Numbered from the stretch's first letter, positions 31,728-44,617 are shown. The stretch: 64,000 nt of DNA from Pyrenophora tritici-repentis (GCF_003171515.1 NC_089393.1:1178001-1242000), one strand, 5' to 3'. The notes: a model not told the origin generated them from the sequence alone. Translations and numbers: made by a program.

Positions 31728-34261
31728 ATGCCATCTGTTACCGGTAAACCCACTTCGATCTCGCCCTGTGCCAGCTACTGACCGGCGCCGCAGATGAGCG
31801 GCCCACGCTGCAGGAGACGCTAAACTTGTTGCATGAAGGCAAGTTGCTATGCGGCTGCTCAGTCCGTCCAGTCACGGAAAGCGCTGACCATGGTTCACAG
31901 CATCTAGAACAACCGCAAAGCAACGGACTATCAAAGTCTCCAGCATAGTCCATGTCATTTGCCGGTACGCTTTGGAACAAGGGCTTGACCAAGATGCGCT
32001 TCGTGAGGTTGTGCAACTCGCATCTGTGAAGACTTTGTTAGACCAAACGACAATCACTACTCTTGTCAAAAACTTGTACCCCTCCCAAAGGATCCCAAGC
32101 GATGTTGTCATCACTGTCGTGGGCGCTCTTGGGCAGGGCAAGGGCAAGCCTTCGTCTGGTACGCAAGATAGCCTCGTAAAATGGCTTATAACGGTCCACG
32201 AGATCATCGAGGACCCTAATGTCTTGTCTCGTCTGTATGGAGTGCTATTCGGTATGCTTGATATGATCAGTATCAGGTGCGTCAACCCAGTCAGATTTCG
32301 ACCACATGGGTACTAAGATTAGAAGGACATCCTTGTGTCATCTGCTGTCTTTGATTACCCGCAGGAAGCATGTCAAGCCATTTCGGATACAGCAGCTGTA
32401 CGTATGGATATACTGCTCAAAAGAGAGCTATCCGCCGTCAGCCACTAATTGACGCAGACTTGAGCTCTCCCGTGGATTAAGCAATGAGCCTGCGCTTCAA
32501 GGGCTTCTTCGCGTGTACAAGGACTACTACCCAGATATAATTCTTGGAAGTACCTCGACGAGCCGGAAGTCGTTCGCTCCGGTAAGCATCCGTCCCTTGT
32601 ACTACCGCAAATGCAACCTCAGATCTCTGTTGTGCCTTCCCCGCAGCTCATTGTCGTACTGCTGAACATGTACTAACGGAAAAGCGACCGGATGATGAAT
32701 GGCGGGCCAGGATCACCGCAGTTCACGCGAATAGCACAGCAGCAGACGACTTTACGGCAGACGTGCAGAATGGCTTCAAGGTGCGACGAAAGGGACCTAG
32801 AGGTAGCAAAGGATCGGCTATCCCCGACGTCCACACCTACCATGCTACTGAAGTACGTCAAATTGCTACCAAGAGCGACAAGCGTTGACATGGTGTGGCA
32901 GGCATCCATAACCTTAGAAGGCATCGATAACGTGGACGATTTTGTGGAGAAGCTTGACAGGATTGAGCCCCCAGGTCAGCTAGTGTCCCTGCTTGCGGAT
33001 CCACTACTGCAAAAGTACGTCGATCTAAAGCCTTCGCCGATTGCAATTGCCAGAATTGGTATCTGGCTCTCGACATGTCTAGAGGAGCAATACGATCTCT
33101 ATCGTCAAGGGGATAGGGATGATCGATATCTTTCCGAAGTCCTTGATGGGCTATTGACGTGGGCACAATATACTAAGGTGAGTGCATCCCATAGCGGCTC
33201 GATACATTACTAACCGTTTTCAGTCAATACATCCAACTGCATTGGCGTTCCTGCGAGAATTTCTACTAATCTGGAATGGACCAGACCATCTTGCTACGAT
33301 TCTGGGACTGCTGTCTTATGCCGAGATTGAGGAATTTGAAGATATTCAAGCCACCTACTTCTCCCCTATCGAACGAGCTCTATCAGCCCAGGGTATCCCA
33401 GCATATACAGAGCTCGTCAACTTTTACATCATGCTGCTACAACACCAGATATCGAACACATCCATGAAGCTACCTGACCGTATCGATACTGCTCAGCAGG
33501 TATTGAGAGATTTGGTGGCGCATGTATCCACGTTGTTCACCTCAGCCCTTTTGTCAGTACCGCAAGACTCAGGCGTCGGACTCAAATCGGCTATCCTCTC
33601 CTTCTACGAGCTACTAAGCACCTCCTCAAAACCACACGTTATCCCGATCATACTTCCACCGATGCATCTTGTGTATCTCCTCGCCCAAGACACGTCTTCG
33701 GTTATTCTCTCCCGCATATGCGGTATTATCGGCGCCTACAAGTCTGCTTTCGATGCGCACCCAAAGCCAATCAAGAAATACTACTCAACAGAAGTCACAG
33801 ATGCATTCAACCACTGTCTGCGCGACATGTATAACCTTGTCTGGGTCTCTCGTGGACTTCTTGCCCAAGACCAGAAATCTCAAGGGCTCTACTGCGACGC
33901 TGAACTTCGCTTCGAACTTAACAGCTATCTAAATAACTTGAGTCGTGAATACTCAATCGGAAATGCGTTCACTCTGTGTAACAGCGCTTGGTTGGCGTCG
34001 CTCACTGCTGCTGCTTGGCGCGAGGTCGAGGAGCGGAAGATCAACCAAGGGGGTCTTGACAAGAGCAAAGTTCGGTACCACCAAGGACTAGTCAGCGAGA
34101 AGAGCCTGGAAACTCTGAAGCGTAAGGGTGGCGTAAGTGTGGAGTGGGAGGGCCCTAGTGGGTTCAAGGTCATGGTGTTGCAGTGGCTTGATGAAAGAGG
34201 AATGGGTGGCATAAGATCACTGATGTTTGCTACAGTCATGAATCTCAAGACTGCTTTATAA
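31728..34261 (+). CDS. Mis6/CENP-I/Ctf3-type inner kinetochore protein, 8 exons
   Basis: Exons 31728-31743, 31794-31838, 31901-32276, 32323-32397, 32458-32581, 32685-32852, 32902-33177 and 33224-34261 give 705 residues, normal for the family. Intron 2 has a GC donor (GCAAGT); the rest are GT-AG with clear branch points. Recognisable stretches are TAKQRTIKVSSIVHVICRYA, LVKNLYPSQRIPSDVV, VLSRLYGVLFGMLDMISIR, RKHVKPFRIQQLLELSRGL and the helix-rich FVEKLDRIEPPGQL. The protein is an alpha-helical solenoid of the constitutive centromere-associated network that helps load CENP-A chromatin. No break is seen. The identification is by resemblance to Mis6 proteins. Confidence 0.8.
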
Positions 34262-34571
34262 CTATTCAAATCGGCAGTTTCTAGATTCGTAGTGTATTGG
34301 TTAATATGGTCAAGATGAAGTGTTGGTTGTATACTATCAGCGCACAGATCACCAACAAATGTTCATCAAATGGTCAACAAATGTTCATCAAATTTGCTTC
34401 AAATATCAACGAATCAATTCTGAATCAGTTCTGGGCTGATTCTTCGGCCTATAGCTCGGCCAAAGAGGCAACCCCGCACATCTAAAATTTCTTACCACGC
34501 ACTGATGCGTCCGCAACTTCCTTATCCCGTCGTCTCATCTCAACCTGTTTTCGACGCAAATACACCGCATC
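34262..34571. other. intergenic
   Basis: Contains a short AT-rich direct repetition of ATGTTCATCAAAT(G/T); otherwise nothing. Confidence 0.45.
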
Positions 34572-35798
34572 ATGGATCTTGTGTCGTACCTCCAAAAATG
34601 CGCTAAGGATGGCAAGCCACGGTGTAAAACATCACACATCCAATATTGACAATATCTCCACTCAGACCGGGCGTCAATCGACGAATATCTCGCCGCGAAA
34701 GCAGCAGGCTTTCGTGACCGCCCTGCTGCAGCAGGCTCGGAACCCCGACTGGAACGACCAGTTGCGGGTGTTGAATATGGTCCACCAGAGCCTTTCATCA
34801 TCTCTCAGGGTCTCATAACAGGATGCCACACCTGTCCCCGACAATCCAACCTTAGCCGTTGTGGCGCCTGCAAAGTAGTTTACTACTGCGGCCCTGAGCA
34901 CCAAACTACCGACCGACCACGACACAAGCTATGGTGCAAGAATATCAAGAATATCATGTTCGTCATGGGCAAAGACGAAGCTGCTTTGAGGGCACACCCG
35001 GGAGATGTGGATACACCACCCAAGGCGTTCGAGACGGCTGTGGGCAAATTCCGGGGATACTAGAGGACAAGGAACTACATGAAGTCAAGGAACGAGCTCA
35101 TTAGTGCACTGGGCAAGATCAACACCAAATTAGCTGCACAGGCAGCTCTGGACCATGCGCTCGACCTTCTTCGCCTGAATCCCCAGGACAACATGTATGT
35201 ACGCAGCTGCGTGCCAACCCTCTTCCTCCGCTTGGGGCGAGACCAGGGGTGCTACTCTTTCTGCAAGTGGTGGGTGACGGTCGGACACGATTACGACTAC
35301 GACTGGAGGGACACTCGACCATCCCAGCTCATCATGAAGAATACAGATGCGTTCGAGCCCGTCGATGCTTTCGAGAGGGTCAGGAATTTCACCAGGCCTA
35401 ATCCTAATAACAAGAACGTGCCGAGCTTCTCTGACCTCTCCCACGTCGTCGCCGTCACGTTGGTCAAGATCCGTATACTCTTGACTCTCAACGGTACCTC
35501 ACCCACCTACATGAGTCCCATCGTCACCGGCAACCTCGTCATCATGAGCGCGCAGAACCAAAAGGCGAACATTGAGAAGCTCGACAGGCAGATAAAAAAA
35601 CTATACGATTCGGTGAAGCGCATCAACAAGCATTTCTGGCCCGCTCTCTTGAAACCATATTACCATTTTACAGTCACTCCATATGAGTACGGGATGGGTG
35701 ACGAGGGGGAGATGCAGAGTAAATTGAGGGAATGCTACAATGCCTGGATCAAGACACCGGGGGCTATTGAGCTTATTCGGAAGCTGACGGAAGGGTAA
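34572..35798 (+). pseudogene. MYND zinc-finger protein with two nonsense codons
   Basis: One frame runs from ATG 34572 (MDLVSYLQKCAKDGK) to TAA 35798, 409 codons, cut by TGA at 34647-34649 and TAG at 35061-35063. The finger is CHTC, then C-G-A-C, YYCGPEHQ and RHKLWC, the Cys/His order of a MYND domain. The rest, including ALDHALDLLRLNPQDNM and LFLRLGRDQGCYSFCKWW, matches the architecture of a large, variable fungal MYND family. The reading is continuous on both sides of each stop. The first stop could be CGA changed to TGA; a GT-AG intron bridging it fails because it shifts the frame. A readable fragment starts again at 35079. Likely a recently dead paralogue. Confidence 0.7.
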
Positions 35799-36448
35799 AT
35801 GAGATGGGTTGGGTTTGTAGCTTGGCTAGATAGGCGCATGCGCGGACAGTTGATATTTACAAAGGTGTTGCATGTGGTTGGAATACGTATCGACCCCAGG
35901 TTCCGAGATGAAGATGTTAATCCTCTGCGGAGAAGAACAGGACCCATCCCAACACACGGCCACTGTTTACAACAACAACAACAAGTCTACTAAGCTCAGG
36001 CAGATGGGGCTATCCTCGGCAGCTAACGTCGGCGCGATGCAGTGGCACGCGTGGGTCTTCCTGGCGTGAATGACTCGCGGATGCTACGTGAATAGTTGCG
36101 CCGACACGTTGATCAGGTCCAACAACATTCTGAAACTGCGACAAGAGTGTTTTTTTGTGTCGCACATGGATGATGAGACGAACATGATCAAGACGATGTT
36201 TTTGGCAAAGAGCGACGGGGCGGGAAAGAAAGTTGCGCAGCTATGACGCTACACGGCTCGCGAAACACGTGCGCTCAAAGTTCCTGGGCATTGGCCGTTA
36301 AACCAGCATCCCCACCAGCTAGACCCAGCTTCAGGCTTCAGAAAGTTCATGCAGAGCCTTCCGGCGCGGGTATTTCTTATTCCCTAGCTATTGCTTCCGG
36401 TAGTTACTGCAAGCTTCATTCATTCACCATCCCCACGCTCGCTAAGCC
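35799..36448. other. intergenic with faint coding traces
   Basis: A plus-strand frame (35872-36245, one TGA at 36067) reads partly protein-like (for example VSHMDDETNMIKTMFLAKSD) and could be a further decayed segment of a neighbour. Otherwise the promoter side of the VTC gene. Confidence 0.3.
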
Positions 36449-39001
36449 ATGAAGTTTGGAACGACACTCCGCAAGAGCGTGTATGCGCCATGGAAGGACA
36501 AGTACATCGACTACGATAAGCTTAAGAAGCTGCTCAAGGACAACGAAGACGACGACTCCTGGACAGCCGACGACGAGAGCGCGTTTGTCGACGAGCTTGC
36601 AAACGTCCAGCTCGAAAAGGTGCACAACTTCATCACCGACATCTCGCAGAAGCTACGCGACCGGACCTCGGCGTGCGAGAAGAAGCTTGAACCATTGGCC
36701 ATAGGGATTCAGGATGACAAGGAGAACAAGGACAGCCAGCCTGAAGGCGCGTCGGCCGACGCCGGCGATGCGACGAGGAAGCCCGAGCCTAGCCAGCAGG
36801 AACGGGAGAAGCTTTTGAAGGAGGTGTTGAGCGAACTGGACAACATCACAAAGGAGACCAAGGAGCTCGAGGCCTTTAGTAGAATCAACTTCACCGCCGT
36901 CATTAAGGCGACCAAGAAGCACGACAAGATCCGCGGCACCTCATACCGCCTGCGTCCCTTCATCGACGCCCGCATTGCCAGCCACCCGCTGCACACGGAA
37001 GATGCCTCGCCACTGCTATACAGACTGTCTGCGCTCTACTCATTTGTGCGACAGAGCTTGGAGGGCAAATCTAAGGAGGCCTTGTCATTTGACGAGAGCA
37101 ACGCCGTGGGCGAGGACTTCACGTCCTACAAGTGTATGTTGCATGCTGGATGAACTACATGCACAAGCTAACATGTTCAGTCTGGGTCCACATGGACAAC
37201 CTCTTCGAAGTCAAGACCGTCATCCTCCGCCGTCTTCCCGTCCTCGTATACAACCCTCAGACGTCTAAGGTCGCCGAGGGCACCCAGCGTGACCCAACAA
37301 TCACCTCCATCTACTTCGACAATCCCAACTTTTCGCTGTACACGGACAAGGTTAATGGCAAGCCCGATGCGGCTTCACTACGTCTAAGGTGGTACGGGCA
37401 TCTCAATGAGAAGCCCGAGATAGTATTCGAGAAGAAGGTCATCAAGGAGGGTGATGCGGCCGAGGAGGTCCGCTTCCCAATCAAGGCCAAATACGTTCAG
37501 TCTTTCCTCGAGGACCACTACCACATGGAGAAGAGCATCGAGAAGATGGAGTACCGGCCGAACAAGGACCAGAAGAAGCTTGACAACTTCAAGAAGGCTG
37601 TTACAGACATCCAGGGCTTCATCAAGGAGCAGAAGCTACAGCCCATGGTCCGCGCCAACTACACCCGCACCGCTTTCCAGATCCCCGGCGACGACCGCGT
37701 TCGCATCTCTCTAGACACCAACCTCGCCCTCATCCGCGAAGATGCGCTAGATCTCGACAGGCCATGCCGCGACCCGGATGACTGGCACAGGCGAGACATC
37801 GACAACGCTCAGATGGAATTCCCATTCAAGGCAATCAAGAAGGGCGAAATCCACAAGTTCCCATACGCGCTACTTGAAATTAAAGTCAAGGGCATGAAGA
37901 AGTATGAGTGGATTGAGGACCTGATGCACTCGCATCTTGTCAAGGAATCGCCGCGCTTCTCCAAGTTCGTCCACGGTGTCGCGAAGCTCTTCGAAGATAA
38001 CGTCAACACTTTCCCCTTCTGGCTCAGCGAGGTGGACAACGACATTAGGAAAGAGCCGGAGACGGCTTTCGATGAAGAGCAGGAGAAGAAGCGCAAAGCT
38101 GCCGAGGACGAGTTCGCTGTGGGTTCACTCTTCGGTGCCCGCGCAAGCCCCAGCTACCGTCGCTCCATGGCCTCGCCCGTCGGCTCCCCAGCAGCAGCAC
38201 GTTCGATGCCCAAGAGCGCCAGCGCAGCAGCCCATTCCATGCCCGCTACCCATCCCCAGCTACCCACCATCGGCTCGCACCTCTCTCAACGCGAGCAAGA
38301 TAACGGCAACGGCACCAACAACGGCCGCGTAGAAGAAGAAGCTGACTCGGACGAGGACGACGTCCCCGCCTTTGGCAAAACCACCAAACAAGGCCGTCTT
38401 GCCTCCCTCTTCCCCTCCTTCTCCACCTCAAAATACGCCCGTAAACAACAGCGCAAAATCCAACTTCCCCCTGGTATCAGAGACCCCGGCGTCTGGATCA
38501 AAGACCAAGGCCCTGTCCGCGTAGAAGCCAAGGTCTGGCTCGCCAACCAACGCACGTTTATAAAGTGGCAGCACGTTAGCGTCTTGCTCGCCTCTTTATC
38601 CCTCGGTCTATATAATGCAGCCGGCGAAGCGAATAACATCGCAAGAGCGCTTGCTGTCGTGTATACGTGTATTGCGGCCTTTACTCTGGCGTGGGGATAT
38701 GGGATGTATGTTTACAGGGCGAAGTTGATCAGGGAGAGGAGTGGAAAAGACTTTGATGCTATTACTGGGCCACTTGTGGTTTGTGTGGGGTTGGCGGTTG
38801 CGTTGTGTCTGAATTTTGGGTTCAAGGTATGTTATTTCTGAGGGGTCGATGTGAAGAGGAACACTTTTGCTAACGTGTGTGTTGTAGTATAACGCACTTG
38901 TCAACGGTGGACATCACCATCATCATCATAGCAGCAATGCGACCGCTGCTGCTGTCAGCGTGAGTGTAGGTGTGAGTGAGCAGATGGAGTTGAGGATCTG
39001 A
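36449..39001 (+). CDS. vacuolar transporter chaperone, VTC2/VTC3-like (SPX, polymerase-like core, VTC1 domain), 3 exons
   Basis: Exons 36449-37133, 37181-38826 and 38888-39001 give 814 residues. The N-terminal SPX domain (MKFGTTLRKSVYAPWKDKYI, then KKHDKIRG) senses inositol pyrophosphates. The middle is the VTC tunnel domain (LRLRWYGHLNEKPE, TAFQIPGDDRVRISLDTN, FPYALLEIKVK, HLVKESPRFSKFVHG). After a Ser/Pro/Glu-rich linker, three membrane helices form the VTC1-like part. Length and the missing ERKTHxEDW motif of Vtc4 favour a Vtc2/Vtc3-type subunit of the vacuolar polyphosphate polymerase. The last exon adds a tail with six consecutive His. The complex makes polyphosphate from ATP and moves it into the vacuole. 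Confidence 0.85.
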
Positions 39002-42000
39002 GCACCATTATTGCATTAGTGTATATGTGTGTATGTGTGTTTCCCTTGGCAAAAGGAGTTGGACTGGACTGGGCTAGGTTGTGCGAACAGTAGTTTACCT
39101 GTTATATTCTTGTGTAATACAAAGGACCTGTCAGTAACGTTTCTAAGATTTTGCTGTGCTGTTACGGTTGTGAGTTTTGAAAATACATGTGCTGTACCAG
39201 TCGGTACCTGTGTGAGAAAAGAAAAAAAAGGGGGGGAAGGGGTTTGTTACACGAGAATGGGTTACAAGCTTGTTTCAGTGGATCTTTTTTTGTTAGTCAG
39301 GGGTTTGTGTTGCACTTGCTGGTGGATGAGCTAGCGTTGGTTGTACGGACGGTCACAGTTTGCTGGGTTCACCTTTTGGACTGTTGGTTTTATTCGTTAG
39401 GCTGCAGTTGGAATGTAATGAGTTTTTGCAATTGTTATGATAGATCCTTTCTATCGATATCGTAGAGGCCTATATGTGAGTAGAGAAATGTGGAAAACTT
39501 CATGTAAGATCAACTACATACATAGTCATACAGAGGCACCCCCCAAAACTACCGCATCCAAAAATCCTCGAATGATAAAATCGGCGCAGCAAATTCGCGA
39601 TCGAAGAGAATCCCTGACCTGTACTGTGACCCCATCTGTCTGTTTCTTGAGGCAAGTGCGAAAAAGCTCGATAGAACTCTCGTCAAAATCATGTAATTGA
39701 TAGTTCTTCAGTTTGGTGTCTGTTCCTTGTCGTGGTTGCCAAATTACTTGCACGACTCTAAGCCAAGGTACCGGTTGACAGTGTGTGGCCGACAGCGTAA
39801 AAATTCTACAATTGGCTAAAGAAGACTCTCACTCTCGTCCTACATGTTTGGTGAGAAGCATGTAACGTGATGTCAAGTTTGTTACTCGGTCGGAGATGAC
39901 GATGGTGTCGCTGAGTCGTCTTGTGGGTGAGCTGACATGAGCGTGGTGTTTCAATCCTACCAATCCCCCATGAATTGGTGTACTTGATCAATCTAAACAG
40001 GCGTCACAAATTGTGGCTGAGGGTTTCAGCGGGTTGCAAAAAGGGAATCTCTTGTTCTTGTTGTTCTTGTACGCCGGGCCTGACAATTCGTGGTTGACAT
40101 GTCAAGTGAAACCGGATACCGGCAATGGGCCGAGTCCGTCATCGGGTACATTGGGGTACATGGCATTTCCGTGTTACATTGTACTTTTCGTCCGCAGGTC
40201 TATCAGCGTTGGAGCGGGAACACGACGTAAGAGGTTGGAGATGAGAAGACGAGTGTTTGGCCGGATCAAGGAATAGCGCAAGGCACACATTGTGGTGTAG
40301 TAATGATGAGGCTGCCCGTTGGTGGCTGCGCCTAGTTTGTGTTTCGCAAGCCCAAGCCTGCCAAGCATCAATGGCGGGTGCTTCTGTGGACCCTTTTTAC
40401 GCGGCCTGGTTAGTGTTGCGGGTACAGTCGCGGATGAGGATGCCGTTGTTGAATTGCTTGTTTAGTGTCGGGGAAATTACAATTACACTTTCCAAGCTAG
40501 AGAGACGGTCCTCTGGCGAAGGCTTATAGTGCCGTACTCTATTATCAGCAGTTGGAAGGTTGGCCAAAGAGGAACGTAACGTCTTGAAGTGGGTGTACTA
40601 CCAACCTCGTGCGAGGCAGAAAAGTGACACTGAGAGGACGGCATGAAACGTGCCACACCCGAACTCGCAGCCCTAGAACCAGGAACCACGCACATCGGAG
40701 ACTGAACGACAGTCGTGCTTTTGGCCTAGGTAGTTGTCAACGCAAGGAGGCTTTTTCGCAGTGCATACTTGCCCACGCTATCGCCATGCACATGCAGTGG
40801 AATTCTGGCCTCATCAGTGGCAAAATCCCCGGAATCTCTTCCAGAACACTTTACAAGATGCAAAATCTAACCGCCGACCGGTAAGGCACCGCTCGAGTCG
40901 GTGGCGACAGAAATAGCCGCACCGGGTTAATAATCGTAGAGAGGGGCGCAGCACCATTGTAATCATCCGCCGTGTTTTGAGGCAATTCTCAATCTGCGGG
41001 TGAAGAGCCGTCGGTTGCCTAATGCTGGGGGTTTGGCGTAACACGGCAACGGTGCTCTTGTAAGCCCGTCTCCGGGGACAATTAGTATCGACAAGCGTCA
41101 AGATAGCAAGCTTCTTGTTCCAAGGTTAGCGGAGGATGAGTTGGTCGCACATTAAGGTGGAGCGAGTGGCTAGGAAGGCGCATTGTCGATCCCGGGCACG
41201 GGCTACCAAGCTTCCTATTCCGGCATCCAACCACCAGGAAGTCCCACTTGCTTTGACGTCTTCGCAAACAACAACAACTACTTTGGGAACCCCTGGCTCC
41301 ATAACTAACAAAACACCCTGCAATATGGCACACCTTGTGCTCGCCATTGTGAAGTTTCACTTCACTGTACAATGGTCAATTTCCTTGACTCTACCACTAC
41401 CGGCACCTGGCTAGTAAAATTCATTTCATTTCGACTGTACTAGGCTGCATAAACAGTTCCGCCCCTAGGCCAGGTTCACACGGCTCCTAGGACCCGTTAT
41501 CGACAATTATCCTGCTGATCCCGTGCACTCATGCAGGAAACATGTGAATGTCTTGTGTGTGATTGGTGTCACGACGTCGAATGCACGTTTGTACTCGACC
41601 GGTGGGTTGGTGCGTTCGCTCAAACGAGGCACACCCGGTAGTGTGTAGTATTTATTTGTACGAGCGGGTCTCGATGCGTCACTCATGTAGAACTTCAACC
41701 TCCGAGTGGCGCCTGTCAAACTTCTTAAGCAGCCTGTTGCCCGTCCTCCAGTCATTACCCCGTCGCTCTGGCATTAAGTGACCTTGCAAGTGATTCACCA
41801 TCTCCAATTGTACAGTTCCGGGCGTAAACACGCTAGGCTCGCCACTTCCTCCTCCCCCGCAGTCGCTTCCTACTCTGGTTTTATTGGCAGTCGACCCAAC
41901 AATCTCATCGTAACAATACTCCCACACACACCCACACGCCTACACTACAGCAACCGGCTCCCTCCGCGGTTGAAGAGCACATTCTTTCCGGGAAACATCC

Positions 42001-42041
42001 ATCCGATCGATAATAGCCTGTGAAGCTATCCAACCTTACCT
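39002..42041. other. 3-kb gene-free stretch
   Basis: No gene could be supported on either strand. It holds copy B of a dispersed repeat (39649-39716). The last 300 bases are CT-rich and form the promoter side of the peptidase gene. Confidence 0.5.
39649..39716 (+). repeat. dispersed repeat, copy B
   Basis: About 68 bases match 44618-44686 at close to nine bases in ten, with most differences transitions, and match the shorter 24157-24204. Key shared words are TCAAAATCA, TAATTGAT and GTTCTTCAGTTTGG. Confidence 0.7.
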
Positions 42042-44321
42042 ATGAAGACTTCTTCGGTGCTCGCTCTTGCGAGCTTCGCTGCTTTCGCTGCCGCTTCGCC
42101 CATCGCACCCACCCGCACTCAACGGATCCACAAACAGGCTCGCCAGGCCAATGGCACCACATCAGCCCCATGTGCCAGGGTATCTGAAGCCATTTATGGC
42201 GACGACTCCCACCCCTATGCACTCCAGGTCCCTGCTGGAATTGCGTGGGATTGCCTCAACGAGATCCCGTTCAATGCTTCCTCAGCAACAGAACTAGTCA
42301 AGCAGCTACGACCGTACATCAACTGGCAGAGCACACTCGATGTATTGAAGGATCCTCCAGCTGAATACCAAGAGAAGGTTCAGGCCGCTGTTGACATTCT
42401 TGGTGGCCTCGACAAGATTGACGCCGACATCAACGCTGGTAACTTTAAGAACGAGTACGATTTCGGTTTCACTCTGTACAGGCTCATTCTGTCTGCCCAT
42501 GACGGCCACTTCACGTTCGTCCCCGACTCGGTTGGTAGTATCTTCACATGGGGTCGCCCTGTCCCTCTGGTCTCGGTCTCTGCCGATGGAGAGCAGCTAC
42601 CTGCAGTATTTGCCTACGCTGATGTTCTTGGTATGCAATTCAAGAATATTACTTACACGCCGTCCGCCGTTGTGGAGATCGACGGCAAGGATGCTACCGA
42701 GTTTCTAGAAGAGTTCAGTCAGTTTGGCAGTCTACAGGACCGCGACGCCCTCTACAACAACGTCTTCTATTCGCTTCCGCAAGTCAGCCTCGGCACCTCA
42801 GGCGCCGCCACTGGCACCTTTAGCGGAGGCGGTCGTGGACGCTTGGTCTATCCCGGACCCACAACAACTCTAACCTTTGCCAATGGGACTAGCTACACGA
42901 TGGAGAACTTTGCTCGTCCAATCATCGCTTTCCGGGGAATAACTACCGGAAAAGAGCTGGCTGAGCGGTGGATCTACTGGGGCTCCTCTGGCCAAGCCTC
43001 CGCAAAGGCGAGCACGCAGGAAGCTGCCACTGCCGCTGTTCCTGTTATTGGTAGCACTGCCCCTGGCTATCCCACTCCTATCGAAGCCGGGCCTCAAAAT
43101 CTCATCAACGGTTATTATATTGACGCACCCGGTTACGAGGGTGTTGCTGTGTTGTCGGTTCCCAACTTTGTCGGGAACGGCGGCGAGGACACCGAAACAG
43201 CCTTCAAACTCACCACACAGAATTTCCTTCCCAAGGCCGCTGCAGATGGCAAGACTAAGTTGATCATTGACCTTCAGGCCAACGGTGGTGGCACTGTGCT
43301 TCAGGGCTATGACATGTTCAAGCAGCTATTCCCCGACCAGGACCCGTATGGTGCCAGCCGCTTCCGTGCCCACGAGGCCCTTGATCTCATCGGCCAAGCT
43401 ACGAGCCAGTTTGCCTCCAAGTTTCCTAGGAATGAAATCTCGGAGAACTACACCATTGGCCAAGCTCAGTCCTCATACTTTGACTACAATTTCGACATGA
43501 AGGTGGATGGTACCCCTTTCTCGTCTTGGGACGAGAAGATTGGACCCCAGGAGGTGAACGGGGCGCTATACACCACACTCGTCAGGTACAACCTCACTGA
43601 TCCCTACATCCCTTATATCGGTATCGATGTTAGCGGATACAACCAACCAGCGAATGTCACCCTGAAACAGCGGTTCAAGCCTGAGAACATTGTTCTATTG
43701 ACAGACGGCTACTGTGCCTCTACATGCACCATTTTCGCCGAGTTCATGAAGAATCAAGTGGGCGTCAAGAGTATCGCCATGGGCGGCCGCAGCAACAAGA
43801 AGCCCATCCAGGCCATAGGCGGTGTCAAGGGCACCAACAATTACGCATTCAGCTTCATTCAACAAAATGCCCAGAAAGCCCTCGATTACGAGCCGTCACT
43901 CAACACCTCCATTCTAGCCACAGACTACGGCAATGATCTCGTCTTCTCTCGCAGCGCAGCTAGTGGCGTGAACGTGCGGGATGGACTCCGCAAGAACGAC
44001 ACCTCTGGCATAGCTCTGCAGTTCATCTACGAAGAAGCCGACTGCCGTCTTTACTACACTCCAGAGATGACAACCGACATCACTTCTGTATGGAAGGCAG
44101 CAGCAGACTCGCAATGGGGCAACAAGAGCAAGTGTGTCGGCACCCCCTCTTACGGTGACTCGAAGGTCTCCGCACTGAGGCTGGGGCAAGAGGTCACTAC
44201 CAAGCTGAGCAGACCAGGTACATCTGCGTCTTTCTCAGAGAGCCGAATGCAGGCCTTTGAGGACAGTTTCAATCTCTTCACGGACAACAAACTTTCGGGT
44301 GACGGTTACATGCTACCGTAG
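42042..44321 (+). CDS. secreted S41-family serine peptidase (tail-specific protease-like)
   Basis: Intronless, 759 residues. MKTSSVLALASFAAFAAASP is a signal peptide followed by a basic, probably Kex2-processed segment. The C-terminal half carries the S41 (ClpP/crotonase) fold: KLIIDLQANGGGTVLQGYDM and, with the probable catalytic Ser, LTDGYCASTCTIFAEFMK followed by the glycine strand KSIAMGGRS. The N-terminal half (ILSAHDGHFTFVPDS) resembles the substrate-side domain of CPAF-like fungal proteins. Many N-glycosylation sequons fit an extracellular enzyme. Such proteins are common in the secretomes of plant-associated ascomycetes; the natural substrate is unknown. No break is seen. Confidence 0.85.
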   Translation: MKTSSVLALASFAAFAAASPIAPTRTQRIHKQARQANGTTSAPCARVSEAIYGDDSHPYALQVPAGIAWDCLNEIPFNASSATELVKQLRPYINWQSTLDVLKDPPAEYQEKVQAAVDILGGLDKIDADINAGNFKNEYDFGFTLYRLILSAHDGHFTFVPDSVGSIFTWGRPVPLVSVSADGEQLPAVFAYADVLGMQFKNITYTPSAVVEIDGKDATEFLEEFSQFGSLQDRDALYNNVFYSLPQVSLGTSGAATGTFSGGGRGRLVYPGPTTTLTFANGTSYTMENFARPIIAFRGITTGKELAERWIYWGSSGQASAKASTQEAATAAVPVIGSTAPGYPTPIEAGPQNLINGYYIDAPGYEGVAVLSVPNFVGNGGEDTETAFKLTTQNFLPKAAADGKTKLIIDLQANGGGTVLQGYDMFKQLFPDQDPYGASRFRAHEALDLIGQATSQFASKFPRNEISENYTIGQAQSSYFDYNFDMKVDGTPFSSWDEKIGPQEVNGALYTTLVRYNLTDPYIPYIGIDVSGYNQPANVTLKQRFKPENIVLLTDGYCASTCTIFAEFMKNQVGVKSIAMGGRSNKKPIQAIGGVKGTNNYAFSFIQQNAQKALDYEPSLNTSILATDYGNDLVFSRSAASGVNVRDGLRKNDTSGIALQFIYEEADCRLYYTPEMTTDITSVWKAAADSQWGNKSKCVGTPSYGDSKVSALRLGQEVTTKLSRPGTSASFSESRMQAFEDSFNLFTDNKLSGDGYMLP

Positions 44322-44617
44322 TTGCGGAAACGGGGGCCTGGATGACGTGTCTCTCGACGTTATTGGATGCAAAGCGTCTGTATTGTTAATGTGTATTGTT
44401 TTTTCTTAAAGAACGCTGGCGTAGTATAGCTGGTAGCTCACGTTCCTCCCCTACGGCGGCGCAATTATACCCTGTGATCGTTTTTTTTTTCAAATCACAA
44501 CTGATGTCCCGATGTTGCAATTATGTGCTTTTTCTCCACCGTATGTGATGTTTACCTTTATCACTCAGATCCTTAAATCACTGTTTCGCCTACAAGATCG
44601 ACTCGGCACCAGCCACA

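Noticed and set aside
34622..34665. Intron removing the first stop of the MYND gene
   Set aside because: GTGTAA...CAG is possible but splicing it shifts the frame away from the MYND sequence; reading straight through keeps it.
39002..42041. Several 60-100-codon frames as genes
   Set aside because: They overlap each other on both strands, lack splice signals and show no protein families.
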